The notes under the pieces are model-generated. The model worked only from the letters and a program-made list of their open reading frames with translations, did no database searches and had not been told where the DNA came from. Shown here piece after piece: positions 47,146 through 56,719 of a stretch of 64,000 nt of DNA. Origin of the DNA: Aulostomus chinensis (taxonomy: Eukaryota > Chordata > Actinopteri > Syngnathiformes > Aulostomidae); the NCBI GenBank assembly GCA_037954235.1, contig JBBMOA010000003.1, positions 7,907,953-7,971,952 on the forward strand, in the 5' to 3' direction. The first letter of the stretch is position 1. Every line of letters starts with the position of its first letter. Made by a program: the position numbers and the translations under genes.

Positions 47146-48028
47146 TCCCTTCTCCACTATCTCAACTACAATGGATGTTTGGTTGCCATAGCGATTCTCA
47201 AGGACACAAAAGATTTCATCGACCGTGTAGTGGGTGGTGAGGTGAAGATCTCTTATGATTTTCTCATCAATGCTGTCGAGCAACTGGGCTTTCTTCACCT
47301 CCTTGGATCCTGTTGGCTCACCCTGCTGCTGGAGTGCCTCCCAGTCCTTCTTCCACCTGTGAAAATCATGTTTGTGGCCAGTGAACTTGGGAAGGGCTGT
47401 TGGTTTTAGTTTGATGGCTGATTTCAGGTCGTTCTGGATCCATCCCTCTTCTTCCTCGGGGATCCACCATTTCCACCGCTTGTGTGCTTCCTTTGTGGTC
47501 TTCATCAGTCCTTCCAGGTGGTGGAGCATGAATTCGTATCCCTTCTGGTTCTAACTGGGCTCAACAGTGGTAGTGCGCTGGCACTCCTGGTTTGCAGCCT
47601 CCAGAGCTGTGGACACTTCAATACCTCTAAGGTTGTCCCAGAGGGCCTTCTAAAGCAGTCCTTTGACCTCCTTCAGTTTTGACTTTGACTCTTCTGCATT
47701 TTTTGCCAAATCAGCCTTCTGCACTTCGGTGAGCTTGTTCTCCCCCTCTTACAGCTCCTCAATAAGCTCAGCCTCCACATTTTCATTGGCCTCCATGACC
47801 TTGTTGGCTGCCGCTGTGAGGTTCTTGAGGCAGTTCTTGAGGCAGTCTCCTCTGAACTCCTCCTCAGACATGTCCTCATGGTTCCTTCTGATGCTGCTGA
47901 CAAGACGGGTAAAGCATGCTTTTGCAGCTGTTCTGTCCCTCTTGAGATGTTCAGCCATGGTTGCAGCACAGGTGAGGGTGGAGGGGGAGTGAGGTTAGTG
48001 AGGAGGATTTGAAGGTGAGTTCGATCTT
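47146..48028 (-). pseudogene. BEL/Pao retrotransposon gag, 5' part
   Basis: Starts at ATG 47958 (MAEHLKRDRTAAKACFTRLV, then MSEEEFRGD), continues in broken frames, then KPTALPKFTGHKHDFHRWKK with QGEPTGSKEVKKAQLLDSID and VLENRYGNQTSIVVEIVEKG. The PKFxGxKRDFxRWxxDWE and EVKKxQLLDSxDExI patterns are those of BEL/Pao gag proteins. At about 47140 the reading passes into the Ty3/gypsy gag without intervening sequence. No BEL pol region is present. Confidence 0.8.
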
Positions 48029-48354
48029 TTTTTTTTAACCTGTCCTGTTCAGTATCGATGTTCCTGGTGCCTTGTTGTACTGAGGCAGTTTTACTCTGCA
48101 AAGGAGGAATCTGATAAACTCCTCCTATCGCCATTTGTGCTTGATTTTATTTGGAATGGTAATGGTTCATTGATAAAGCTACTGGACTGAGGCTCAGGAG
48201 TGGATAGGAAGAGAAAACAGGGACAGGATAGGGAAGACAAGGGGGGAGACAAAAACAACAGCAATAGCAGAAAAATGAACAAACAAACAACAAAAAACCA
48301 GTAACAACAATAACAACAGAGAGAAAAAAAAAGACAAAACATTGGTTGCAACCA
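48029..48354 (-). mobile_element. 5'-truncated L1 copy with 14-bp target duplications
   Basis: GTGAGTTCGATCTT is present at 48015-48028 and 48355-48368. The insert is a 3' L1 fragment: on the plus strand a T run, then CCTGTCCTGTTCAG ... CCTGGTGCCTTGTTGTACTG ... GGACTGAGGCTCAGGAGTGG. It closely matches 54056-54440 at the 3' end of the full-length L1, same strand. It interrupts the BEL 5' region just upstream of gag. Confidence 0.9.
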
Positions 48355-48368
48355 GTGAGTTCGATCTT

Positions 48369-49025
48369 CAGGATCCTTGGTTTCTCCTCCAGCTGTTCAG
48401 ACTTGCCACTTTGATATCCTGGTTTTCTCCAGTCTCTGTTTCCTGGAGTTATCCAGTGGGAGGCGGTTTTTCGCTGTCAAGTTATCTTCAGTTCTGTCCC
48501 CCTATCTTGAAAAGGGTAAATCAACTGTATCCCAGAGTCCACTGGACTTCACTCTTTTGCTTTCAAGGATCAGGCAGAAAGTATCTTTGACCATTTATTT
48601 TGTTGGGTTAGACCTTAAATTGCCATGAACAATTCATTCAGGTGAAAAACCTTGAAAAAGTAAAACACAAATACAACAGCATTAGGAATCAACTTGACAA
48701 CACAAGTTAACAGAGAAAATAATATCTCGCCAAAATGGCATACGTCACCTTTAAGCATGGTCAATCAAAGTCAATGTGAACTTAAGATATCGAACAAACC
48801 AGTCAAGCAAATAGAATTTAATTCATTGATATTGTCTATCAATCAATAAGGTCAAATACTCATAATAATCAAACAAATACACAGCCAGCTCACCGCCAGT
48901 CACTCTGGGTTCTCCAAACAGTTGCTCTGCAGTAGGCAATTGTCTTCCCACCACAGTGTTTGAGAACTGACTAGCAGAGGTACTGGCAAACTGAAGCTGG
49001 GTGATTGGGTTGATTGGAATTGGAA
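48369..49025. other. Unassigned; possibly BEL leader/LTR
   Basis: Upstream of the BEL gag on the minus strand, so the leader or 5' LTR is expected here, but no LTR pair can be shown. A minus-strand frame at 48823-49107 (FASTSASQFSNTVVGRQLPT) is not recognised. Confidence 0.3.
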
Positions 49026-49340
49026 CCAGGGGCCTCATGTAACAATGCTGTTTACGCAAGAAAAATTTGCATACGCCAGGATCGGCGCTCATGTTCAGAT
49101 GTATCAATGCGAAAAGTTCATCGATTCTTGCGCTGTTTCACGCCAGCTCCGGAGGTGCCATAGAAGTTGGCGGAAAGCCGATTCTTGCGTTGACTGCACT
49201 TTGGTCCGTTGGTGACACTATGTGGTGGTGTTTGGTAACATACATTATTTGACAACCGCACATACATCGGGCACAAAAAAGCCATAAACACAAACACTTG
49301 TTGGCATTACTTAAGCGGCTATGAAAGAGCCTTAACGACT
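49026..49340. mobile_element. Harbinger-type MITE end
   Basis: Begins GGGGCCTCATGTAACAATGC, then TTTACGCAAGAAAAATTTGC and ATACGCC. The 'ggggcctcattta' start with TACGC-rich subterminal sequence is typical of a large fish Harbinger/MITE family. The right end is missing, apparently cut off at the Gmr1-like element. Confidence 0.5.
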
Positions 49341-49355
49341 GTGCTGAATGCTTGG

Positions 49356-49568
49356 TGTCATGACCGGCTCAAAAGCCACGACAAAAGAGGGAGAGACGCA
49401 GACCAAGTAACAATATTTATTCAAATAAAGACAGTAAATTATGCTAACAACATGAGATGTGGAAGTGTGGATGTCTGTCGTTGGATGCGTGTAACAATGT
49501 GTGCGAAGGTTACTCAGGTTTCAGTTTACTCAACACCTGCTCATTTACCTCGGGTACTCATCTTCACA
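49356..49568 (-). repeat. Probable 3' LTR of the Gmr1-like element
   Basis: On the minus strand a purine tract (CTGAGGGGGAGGG, 49569-49582) precedes TGTGAAGATGAGTACCCGAG. The stretch ends CCGGTCATGACA, so it has TG...CA ends, and it contains an AATAAA. No second copy is seen upstream of gag, so this rests on the boundaries alone. Confidence 0.5.
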
Positions 49569-49680
49569 CCCTCCCCCTCAGCAACCTGGTACCAAGGAAG
49601 CAACTTTAAGAGAGAGAAGGAGAGACAGAGACACAAAGAGACAAACATGCATCACCAAGCTAAGTTAAACACTGGAGGAG

Positions 49681-50073
49681 TCAAGGTGCCCTTGACAATG
49701 CATCTGCCACTACATTGTCAGAACCCTTGACATGCCAGATGTCTAACCAATAAGACTGTAACAATAGGGACCACCGGATTAATCTCTGGTTTGGACATTT
49801 TAGAGAGTTGAGGAATGTCAAAGGGTTGTGGTCGGTGTAGACCACCACAGGCACAACACCAGAACCCACATACACGTCAAAGTGTGTGTAGGCCCACACT
49901 AAAGTCAAGGCTTCTTTTTCAATTGTGGAGTAGTTAAGCTGATATGAATTAAACTTCTTAGAAAAGGAGCTCACAGGCTTAGCAACACCAAAATCATCCT
50001 CCTGCAGGAGAACAGCTCCTGCACCCACCTGACTAGCATCCACCTGCAAGGAGAACGGGCGCTCACGGGGCAT
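49681..50073 (-). pseudogene. Gmr1-like RNase H domain
   Basis: RPFSLQVDASQVGAGAVLLQ (first catalytic Asp), FNSYQLNYSTIEKEALTLVW (catalytic Glu), VVYTDHNPLTFLNSL, and the ending NVVADALSRAP followed by a stop, which closes the polyprotein. Confidence 0.88.
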
Positions 50074-50079
50074 TACACA

Positions 50080-50836
50080 TCATACTTTTGATTCTTTCAA
50101 AAGCCTGCTGACACACAGGGGACCAGACAAAGTTACTTTGGCATTCAGCAAATCAGTAAGGGGTGCTACTACTGAAAAGAAGTTCCTGCAGAAGCTCCTG
50201 TAGTAACCCAGTAAACCAAGAAAACGCATTAGCTCTTTCTTCGTGGCTGGGACAGGGTACTGTGCAACTGCCTGGACTTTTTCCTTCACAGGACAGTGCC
50301 CTGCCCAAGCACCCGACCTAAATACATCACTGTCGCCCTTGCAAACTCACACTTGGCAAGGTTGACATTGAGTCGTGCCTCAGCTTAACAGCCAAACAGG
50401 ACTCGGATGCATTCCAGATGTTGGGACCAAGTGTCAGAGAACACAACGACGTCATCTAAGTAAACCCTTCCATGTCACCCAGTACCTTGGTCATCAACCT
50501 CCGAAAGGTCGCCGGAGCATTTCGCAACCCAAAAGGCATGACCTTATAAGAGAACAATCCTTTTGGTGTAATAAACGCTGAAATGTCTCGTGCTCGCTGG
50601 GATAAAGGAACTTGCCAGTAACCTTTTAATAAATCAAATTTACTAACATATTTTGCCTGGCTGACCCGATTAACACAATCTTCCATGCGAGGGAGTGGAA
50701 ATGAATCAGGCCGAGTGACAGCGTTCACTTTCCGAAAGTCGGTACTAAAGGTGAAGGTGTTATCAGGTTTGGGCACAAAAAGACAAGGTGAAGCCCAACT
50801 TGATGATGAGGGCTCAGGAATGCCATGGTTCAACAT
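50080..50836 (-). pseudogene. Gmr1-like reverse transcriptase domain
   Basis: MLNHGIPEPSSSSWASPCLF, FRKVNAVTRPDSFPLPRMED, YVSKFDLLKGYWQVPLSQRA (catalytic Asp of motif A), SYKVMPFGLRNAPATFRRLM. A frameshift near 50456 precedes the LDDVVVFSDTW box. The connection part reads KKELMRFLGLLGYYRSFCRN. Disabled by frameshifts and stops. Confidence 0.88.
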
Positions 50837-50960
50837 ATATTGTATTTCAGTGTCAAGGTACTTACGCTTTTCAGGGTTAACACGATAAAATCACTGGGTT
50901 ATTGGCTGAGTGTCTCCAACATCTATGTCATGCTGGATTAAATGTGTCTGAGTGGGAGTG

Positions 50961-51879
50961 TCACCGAAGAAACCAGGATACAACCCAACCCAATGACAAC
51001 TTTTGGTTTGCCAATACCCCAGCAGCATACATCCTGTGTCGGAAACCGTTCATATAATCAATTAAGTTCCTTGAAACATCCGATTCTTTCCACTGATGAC
51101 AAAGCAAAGTTAACGCCCCTCGCACTGTGTGTCCAAACACCAAATCATTTGGGCTAAACCCAGTAGTCTCCTGTGTAGTCAGCAACAACCAGGGCAAGCC
51201 CTCCTCCCAGTCTTGTTCCATCTCAGTGCAATATGCACGCAACAGGGACTTTAACGTCTGGTGGAATTGTTCGAGGGCCCCCTGACTCTGCGGATGATAT
51301 GCAGAGGCTTTAATGTGTTTGATGAGCAACTGCTTTAATACCTGGGAGAACAGATGAGAGGAAAAATTTGATCCCTGATCTGATTGAATAATTTTTGGAA
51401 TCCCAAAAACCGAGATAAACTGACTGAGTGCTCGCACAACAGACCGTTATCGTGCACAACGGGTATGCAGCCGGATAGCGTGTAGTCTGACACATTATAG
51501 AGAGGAGGTACACAGCACCAGACCTGGAAGAAGGCAGCGGACCCACAGTCAATAATCAAGGCTGACTGATCGCTGGGATCGAAAGCAGAGGCACAGGGGC
51601 TATTCCCTGATTATGTTTACCTGAGAGTTGGCATGTATGACAGGTCTTATTGTACATAGCAACATCCTGCTTCAAGAAATGCTTTAACACTCGATCGTAA
51701 GTCTTCCTGACCCCCCAGTGTCCAGCATCATCATGTGCCAACTTCAGCACAGCATCCCGAAATTTAACTGGCACGACAACCTGAAAGACTGGGTCGCCAA
51801 CAAAATTGTCACCATGGGGAACCCACCTTCTCAAAAGAACATCATTTTGAACAACTGACCTGAGAGCTCTCATCCACAT
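50961..51879 (-). pseudogene. Gmr1-like integrase, upstream of RT
   Basis: The zinc-binding part has HDDAGHWGVRKTYDRVLKHF and TCHTCQLSGKHNQ (HHCC pattern). The core has IIDCGS (first Asp), FGIPKIIQSDQGSNFSS (second Asp) and SQGALEQFHQTLKSLLRAYC (Glu), then TGFSPNDLVFGHTVRG. Two frameshifts (about 51440 and 51556) break it. Its position before RT classifies the element. Confidence 0.88.
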
Positions 51880-52264
51880 CCTCTGTCAGACGCACCTGTT
51901 CAAATAGAACCACTAAAGAAGTGTCATCACGCTGTTCAATCTTCAGGTCTTCCGATGAAAGTGAGAGGGGAACATCCGACATGGAAAATGCAACCAACTC
52001 TGCCGCGCCAAGCTCTACGCCCTTCACGTCACGGCCGTGAGCAGCAGCATCCACACATGCCATGGCGCGCATCACTGTACACACGGTAAAAACCTCTGGA
52101 AAACTCACTTCATTTTCGTCGGGTTTTTTCCAAACCAATGGGAAAGAGGAAACAACAGGAAGAGACGTTGGACTATCAGCCCAAATACGGGACCCCGCCA
52201 CCCCATTACCCAAAATGAGTGTGATGCCCTCAATTGGCAATGCCCTACGTAAGCCAACCGCCAC
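51842..52264 (-). pseudogene. Gmr1-like protease/linker region remnant
   Basis: Open frame with MAVGLRRALPIEGITLILGN, DSPTSLPVVSSFPLVWKKPD and FPEVFTVCTVMRAMA. It continues into the linker before integrase, VPLSLSSEDLKIEQRDDTSL. The catalytic D-S/T-G of the protease was not located, so only the later part of the domain is supported. Confidence 0.55.
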
Positions 52265-52415
52265 CTAACCTTGAACGAGGTCTGAAAACAATTCAATGTT
52301 GTGCAGCGGAACCTGCAAAACCCTCATGCCTACACCCAAGACAGTGAGCCCAGTGTCACTCTTTTCAGAAAAAGGCAACACTGAAGCCTAAATAAAGGAG
52401 TCAAAAGCAGCTGTG

Positions 52416-53551
52416 TCACAGAGGACCCAGCACCCTCTCATCACTTCCCACCAAAGAAACAAAACCATCAGACACAAAAGGCAAGAAAACATCAAGGTCA
52501 CTGGGTGAAGTGTCCTGGTGCACCCCCTCCCTTTCTGAGTGAGCCACGGGCATTGACATTGCCAAACACATACCTTTCGCCTGTGTAACGGGCTGTTTAG
52601 TCTTAGTTTTTAAAGCATAACAATCAGCTTTCCAGTGACCCTTCTTATGGCAGAAGTTACAAACCTTCTCTGCCTCCCTCACACCAGCCCTAGGTGGATA
52701 AGCAGGAGAATACACTACACTTCCAGTAGGACCAGGGCTGCGAGCGTGCCTGTGTCCAAACACATGCCTGTGCATCAGAACATAATCATCTGCTATAGCA
52801 CCCGCCTCCATGGCAGTCCTTACCTTCTGGTCGCTAATATGGGTGGCAATATTCTCAGGAACTGAATTTCTAAATTGCTCCAAAACTATCAGATCACATA
52901 AACTTTCAAAAGAGTCCTTCAATGCAGCACACCAGCACGTAAAATGAACTGACAAGAAAACTCACCTGGAGTTCGCCCGTGACTTTTCAGCCTTCCTCCT
53001 CGACCGAAAACGCTGACGGTACGCTTCAGGGACCAGTTCGTAAGCCTTAAGAACAGTGGATTCTACCACCGAATAACTGACTGTCAACAGCAGACAAAGA
53101 CGAACAGGCCTCCTGCGGTCTGCCGGTTAAAACACACTGTAACATTAACGTGCACGCAGACTCCGGCCACTTTCTCGAGTCGGCGACGCGCTCAAACAAA
53201 GAAAAAAAAGAGTCTGGATCCTTCTCATTAAACATTGGCAGCAGCCACAAGTTGCCCAGCACATCAAAACACTCACCCATGTTCTCAAAAAGAGCCGATG
53301 AACCTCCCAGTTCCCCAGAAGCACCAGCAACAGACTTTCCATCCTTCATGAAATCCAACCTACACCGTTCTAAAGACAATTTCGTCTGCTCTGCATCCTG
53401 TCATCCTCCTTACCACAGCGTGGCACTGTGCCAACCTCTGCCGTGTCGTGATTTTGGCATGACCACATTGTTCTTTCTTTTTCTCCACTTCCACCTGTGC
53501 CTTCACGGCTGTGGCACTTTCGGTGTGGCGTGCGCCCTTTCCCTCAACCAA
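52416..53551 (-). pseudogene. Gmr1-like gag with CCHC knuckle
   Basis: The pieces read VEVEKKKEQ (N-terminal charged region), LWLLPMFNEKDPDSFFSLFE and RVADSRKWPESACTLMLQCV (capsid-like fold), FESLCDLIVLEQFRNSVPEN, AIADDYVLMHRHVFG, and the zinc knuckle CNFCHKKGHWKADC. Frameshifts near 52960 and 53380 split the frame. Confidence 0.82.
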
Positions 53552-53600
53552 TTTGGCTTGGCGCAGCTGGCTGCTGGAGCCGTGCTGATTTGATTGTTTG

Positions 53601-53998
53601 ACTGCTGGAACGGCTTGGTGTGGCCACCCGCCTAGCGTAGTGTGGTGGGCTTCGCAGGCTCCCTAGCCTGATCCAGGTAAGGTGCTACCACTAGGTTTGT
53701 CGTATATCTTACGTCATGGTTTATGACATTATGCCTCTCCTGCAGCGGGTCAATCCGCTGGTTTAGCGGGGAATTTTGTGTGCAGTCCAGGGCTCCTGGT
53801 GCGCGTTCCGTTTCCCTTGTGGTAAGTTCTGTTGTTTTTTAGCTCCGTCCCAACTTCCAGCCTTGTTCTGTTTCCGCCTCACCTCAATTCTTTGGAACAG
53901 CTTGGTGGCCTGTGATGCGGGATTTGCCGTCGTCACTGCTGAGTCAGCTGTTCCAGATCAAGCAGTGCGTAATTGGGTTGGTTACTTGGCCTTATGTT
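53601..53998. other. Left half of an unclassified element split by the L1
   Basis: Contains splice-like motifs on the plus strand (CCAGGTAAGGTGC, CTCCTGCAGCGG, GTGGTAAGTTC). It is continuous with 61963-62620 once the L1 and one target copy are removed. It lies upstream of the Gmr1-like gag and may be its leader or another retroelement's noncoding end. Not resolved. Confidence 0.35.
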
Positions 53999-54010
53999 TC
54001 ATTTAGTATG

Positions 54011-54055
54011 TTTTTTTTTTCTTTTCTTTTTTTCCCTGTATTTTTTTTTTTTTTT
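54011..54055 (-). other. L1 poly-A tail
   Basis: Complement of an interrupted T run (TTTTTTTTTT C TTTTC ... TGTA T15). It directly follows the 3' UTR and abuts the left target duplication, as target-primed reverse transcription predicts. Confidence 0.88.
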
Positions 54056-56719
54056 ACCTGTCCTGTTCAGTAGCTGAGGCAAGCAGCATCAGTGTTCCTG
54101 GTGCCTTGTTGTACTGAAGCAGTTTTATTCTGCATAGGAGGAATCTGATAAACTCCTCCTATTGCCATTTATGCTTAACTTTATTAGGAATGGTGTTGGT
54201 TCATTGATGAAGCTACCGGACTGAGGCTCAGGAGTGGACAGGAAGAGAGAACAGGGACAGGATAGGGAAGACAAGGGGGAGGGGGGAGACAAAAAAACAA
54301 CAGCAATAGCAGAAAACAACAACAACAACAACAACAAAAACACAAAAACAAACAAAGACAAAAACAAACAAAAAACAAATAAACAAACAAAGAAAAAGTA
54401 ACAACAACAAAAGAAAAAGAAAGAAAAAAAAACAAAAAACAATGGTTGCAGAATTTCCGGTGCAGGCTTACCATTTGGTTTAATATAATTTTAAGATAAA
54501 TGTCTGAGTGTGTGTTTATGGGTCAGCTGTGCGCTCCATGCGTGTATGTGTGTATACGCGTGTGTACGTGTATGTGTATGTGCTATGGTTTATCTTGGAT
54601 GCTGTGCGTAGCTGGCTGTAGCTGATGTGGGGGGCCAGGACATCGCACCCCCAGTCCAGGATGGCAGGTAGGTCAGGACCAGGTCACCAGAGCACCCTGA
54701 AATCCCCAGGACACGGGGAGCCCCAGGCCACCCCTCCCCCAGGAAACAGCCACAGGCCCAACCCATGCCAGGACCCATAGGAACGCATAGGAGCAGCAAC
54801 CCCCACCCGGAAGCAACCCACAGAGAGACGGGGCAGAGATGACCCTGGTCCCGCCGGGCACTCCCCCCCCCCCACAGCATGAGCAGAGCCCAGGGGCACA
54901 GGGCCCCCCAGCCCGAGACCCGACCAGAGCCCCCCAAGGGGTCCGCCAGCGGCGAGGCCGACACCCACCCACACCCCACACCCAGGCGGGGCAGCCACAG
55001 CCCACCACAACGACCAGGCCCACCGCCCCCGAACAGAGCTATCCCCCCCCAACCCTTGATCCCCATCCCCTCTACCCATCCCCTGTTCTCCCCCTCCCCC
55101 CAGAGCAGGAGGGTTTCAGGCTATAGGGCACCACCAGCCAGCCAGCCGGGACCCCCCACTCCCCGGAAAGGTACAGCCCACCCGCTGGGGTGAGCTGAAG
55201 GCACGCATGCCCAGGACCGCCACCCCCGCACAAAACAATCATACTCTCATCTTCCTCCATAAAGGGGCTGAGAACACCACAGATGCTGATACGGTCCAGG
55301 GCACCTCAGACTTAGTGAAACCGCCAGCAAGCGATCCACCGTACAGCAGCAGGGCCCGTGACCAACCCCAGCCCAACCACCATGCCGGGAAGAGGACCAC
55401 CCCCCCCCCCCCCCGAAGAGCCCCGGCTAGGCCCCCAGGCCCGCAATGGTGCAGTTAGCAAAGGAGGCAGCACTGGACCCACTCCCTGCCCCACCTGCCC
55501 CCCCATCCCAACATGGTGCAGGGTGCATGTTGTGCATGGGAATGTAGATGTGATGATGTGGATGACTAGAATGTGGTTAAAATTGGCGGAGGCACCCAGG
55601 GCATGGGAACCCCGCCGGTTGCAGACGGCAGAGTCTCACAGTACATCCTCATGCACTCCCCCAAGCCCTAAATGTCTACGATGTGATTAAAATTGGGGGG
55701 TCCAGCCCCTCAAGGCCTAGTGATACATAAGATGTGATGTGATGGGACAGAGAGGCAATGAGAGGGGCTGAGGAATGGGCCAGACCTGCAGGGGGTCAGC
55801 TTCCAGACTGGCCCCGCTGACCACCCCGTCACTCCTGCAACCAGCCGACAGGGAGTCTAGCCTCCCTGGTCCAGAGGTCAGATTGGAGCACCAAGGGGCA
55901 CTGTCCAGAGATCCGGGCAGAGGGCCCACCACCGTGCAGTCAGAGGGCAGGGAGGGCCCAGCCAGCAGCCCGTGGTCAGGGCCCCCAGTTCGATCAGCAT
56001 CAAGGAGGTCAGCCCCCATCCTCAGACGTCCCCTACCATCCTCCCTTTGTCCGGAGTGGTGGCAGTCCAGGACACCGCGCCAGAGCCCAGCCCGCCCGAG
56101 GGTGGGCCGAGGCTAGCAAACCCCTCCCAAATGTGGGTGCGACCCCCCCCCCGGGGGAGCGGCAGGGCCCCAGGTCAGCAAGTCCCAGGCGCCAAGCAGT
56201 CCACCTCTACCTCACTCTCCAGCCCCTACCTCCCTCCCGACCTCCCGACCCCCCTCCCCCTTACCCCCCTCCCTCTCTAACCCCACCTAACCTTCCTTCC
56301 CCACCCTCCTCCCATCGTCCGGGGGCAAATATGCCCCAGCCGCCACGGCAGGCCCCAGCACGCCCCGCCGGGGCCCGGGGACCGGGCGACTACAGCCCCC
56401 CACCGCAGGACCCCACTGGGGGACCGGCGCAAATCCCCGGCAGCAGAGCACAGGGCCCCCGACCCCCCCATGCCAGGTGGAGGCCCCGACCCAGCCCAAG
56501 GACCCCCAACCCCCAATCCCATAGGGTGCCGCCATGATAGGGGAAGCCACCCCCACGCCCCCCACGTCGTCCCTCAACAGACGAGACCCAAAGCCGCCCC
56601 AGAAGGCAGTAACCCCAGGCCCACCAGCCCAGCGAGCCACCGGACACCCAAGGCAGCCAGCGTCCATAGCCACCCGCCCCAGGGCCAGAGCCACGAAGCC
56701 CAGCCCCCCCTAATCAAAA
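54056..56719 (-). other. L1 3' UTR, strongly G-rich on the sense strand
   Basis: About 2.7 kb between the ORF2 stop and the tail. From about 54640 to 56700 the sense (minus) strand is dense in runs of 3-8 G, for example near 55390-55415 and 56140-56155. The last 500 bp are (GTT)n/T-rich and TG-rich, then the conserved 3' end shared with 48029-48354. Open frames here in several phases are a product of the skewed composition. No conserved protein was found. Confidence 0.75.

Larger units (their letters stand above)
49681..53600 (-). mobile_element. Gmr1-like Ty3/gypsy retrotransposon (gag, integrase, RT, RNase H)
   Basis: A degraded element whose domains run, in transcription order: gag (53379-52416), a protease-region remnant (52264-51842), integrase zinc-binding and core (51879-50961), RT (50836-50080), RNase H (50073-49681). 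In ordinary Ty3/gypsy elements integrase follows RNase H. Integrase before RT is the mark of the Gmr1 group, first described from Atlantic cod. Many frameshifts and stops are present. A 7.9-kb L1 sits in its upstream flank. Confidence 0.85.

Noticed and set aside
45757..47409. Plus-strand frames of 113-185 codons
   Set aside because: Antisense to the Ty3/gypsy and BEL coding sequence; no homology in the plus sense.
48091..48351. Hydrophobic, Leu/Phe-rich minus-strand frame like a membrane protein
   Set aside because: It is translated from the AAC/AAAC-rich segment of an L1 3' end; the same occurs at 54125-54474.
54296..54440. Short regularly spaced repeats suggestive of an array
   Set aside because: These are AAC/AAAC simple repeats in the L1 3' UTR, without conserved repeat-spacer structure; CRISPR arrays are not expected in animal DNA.
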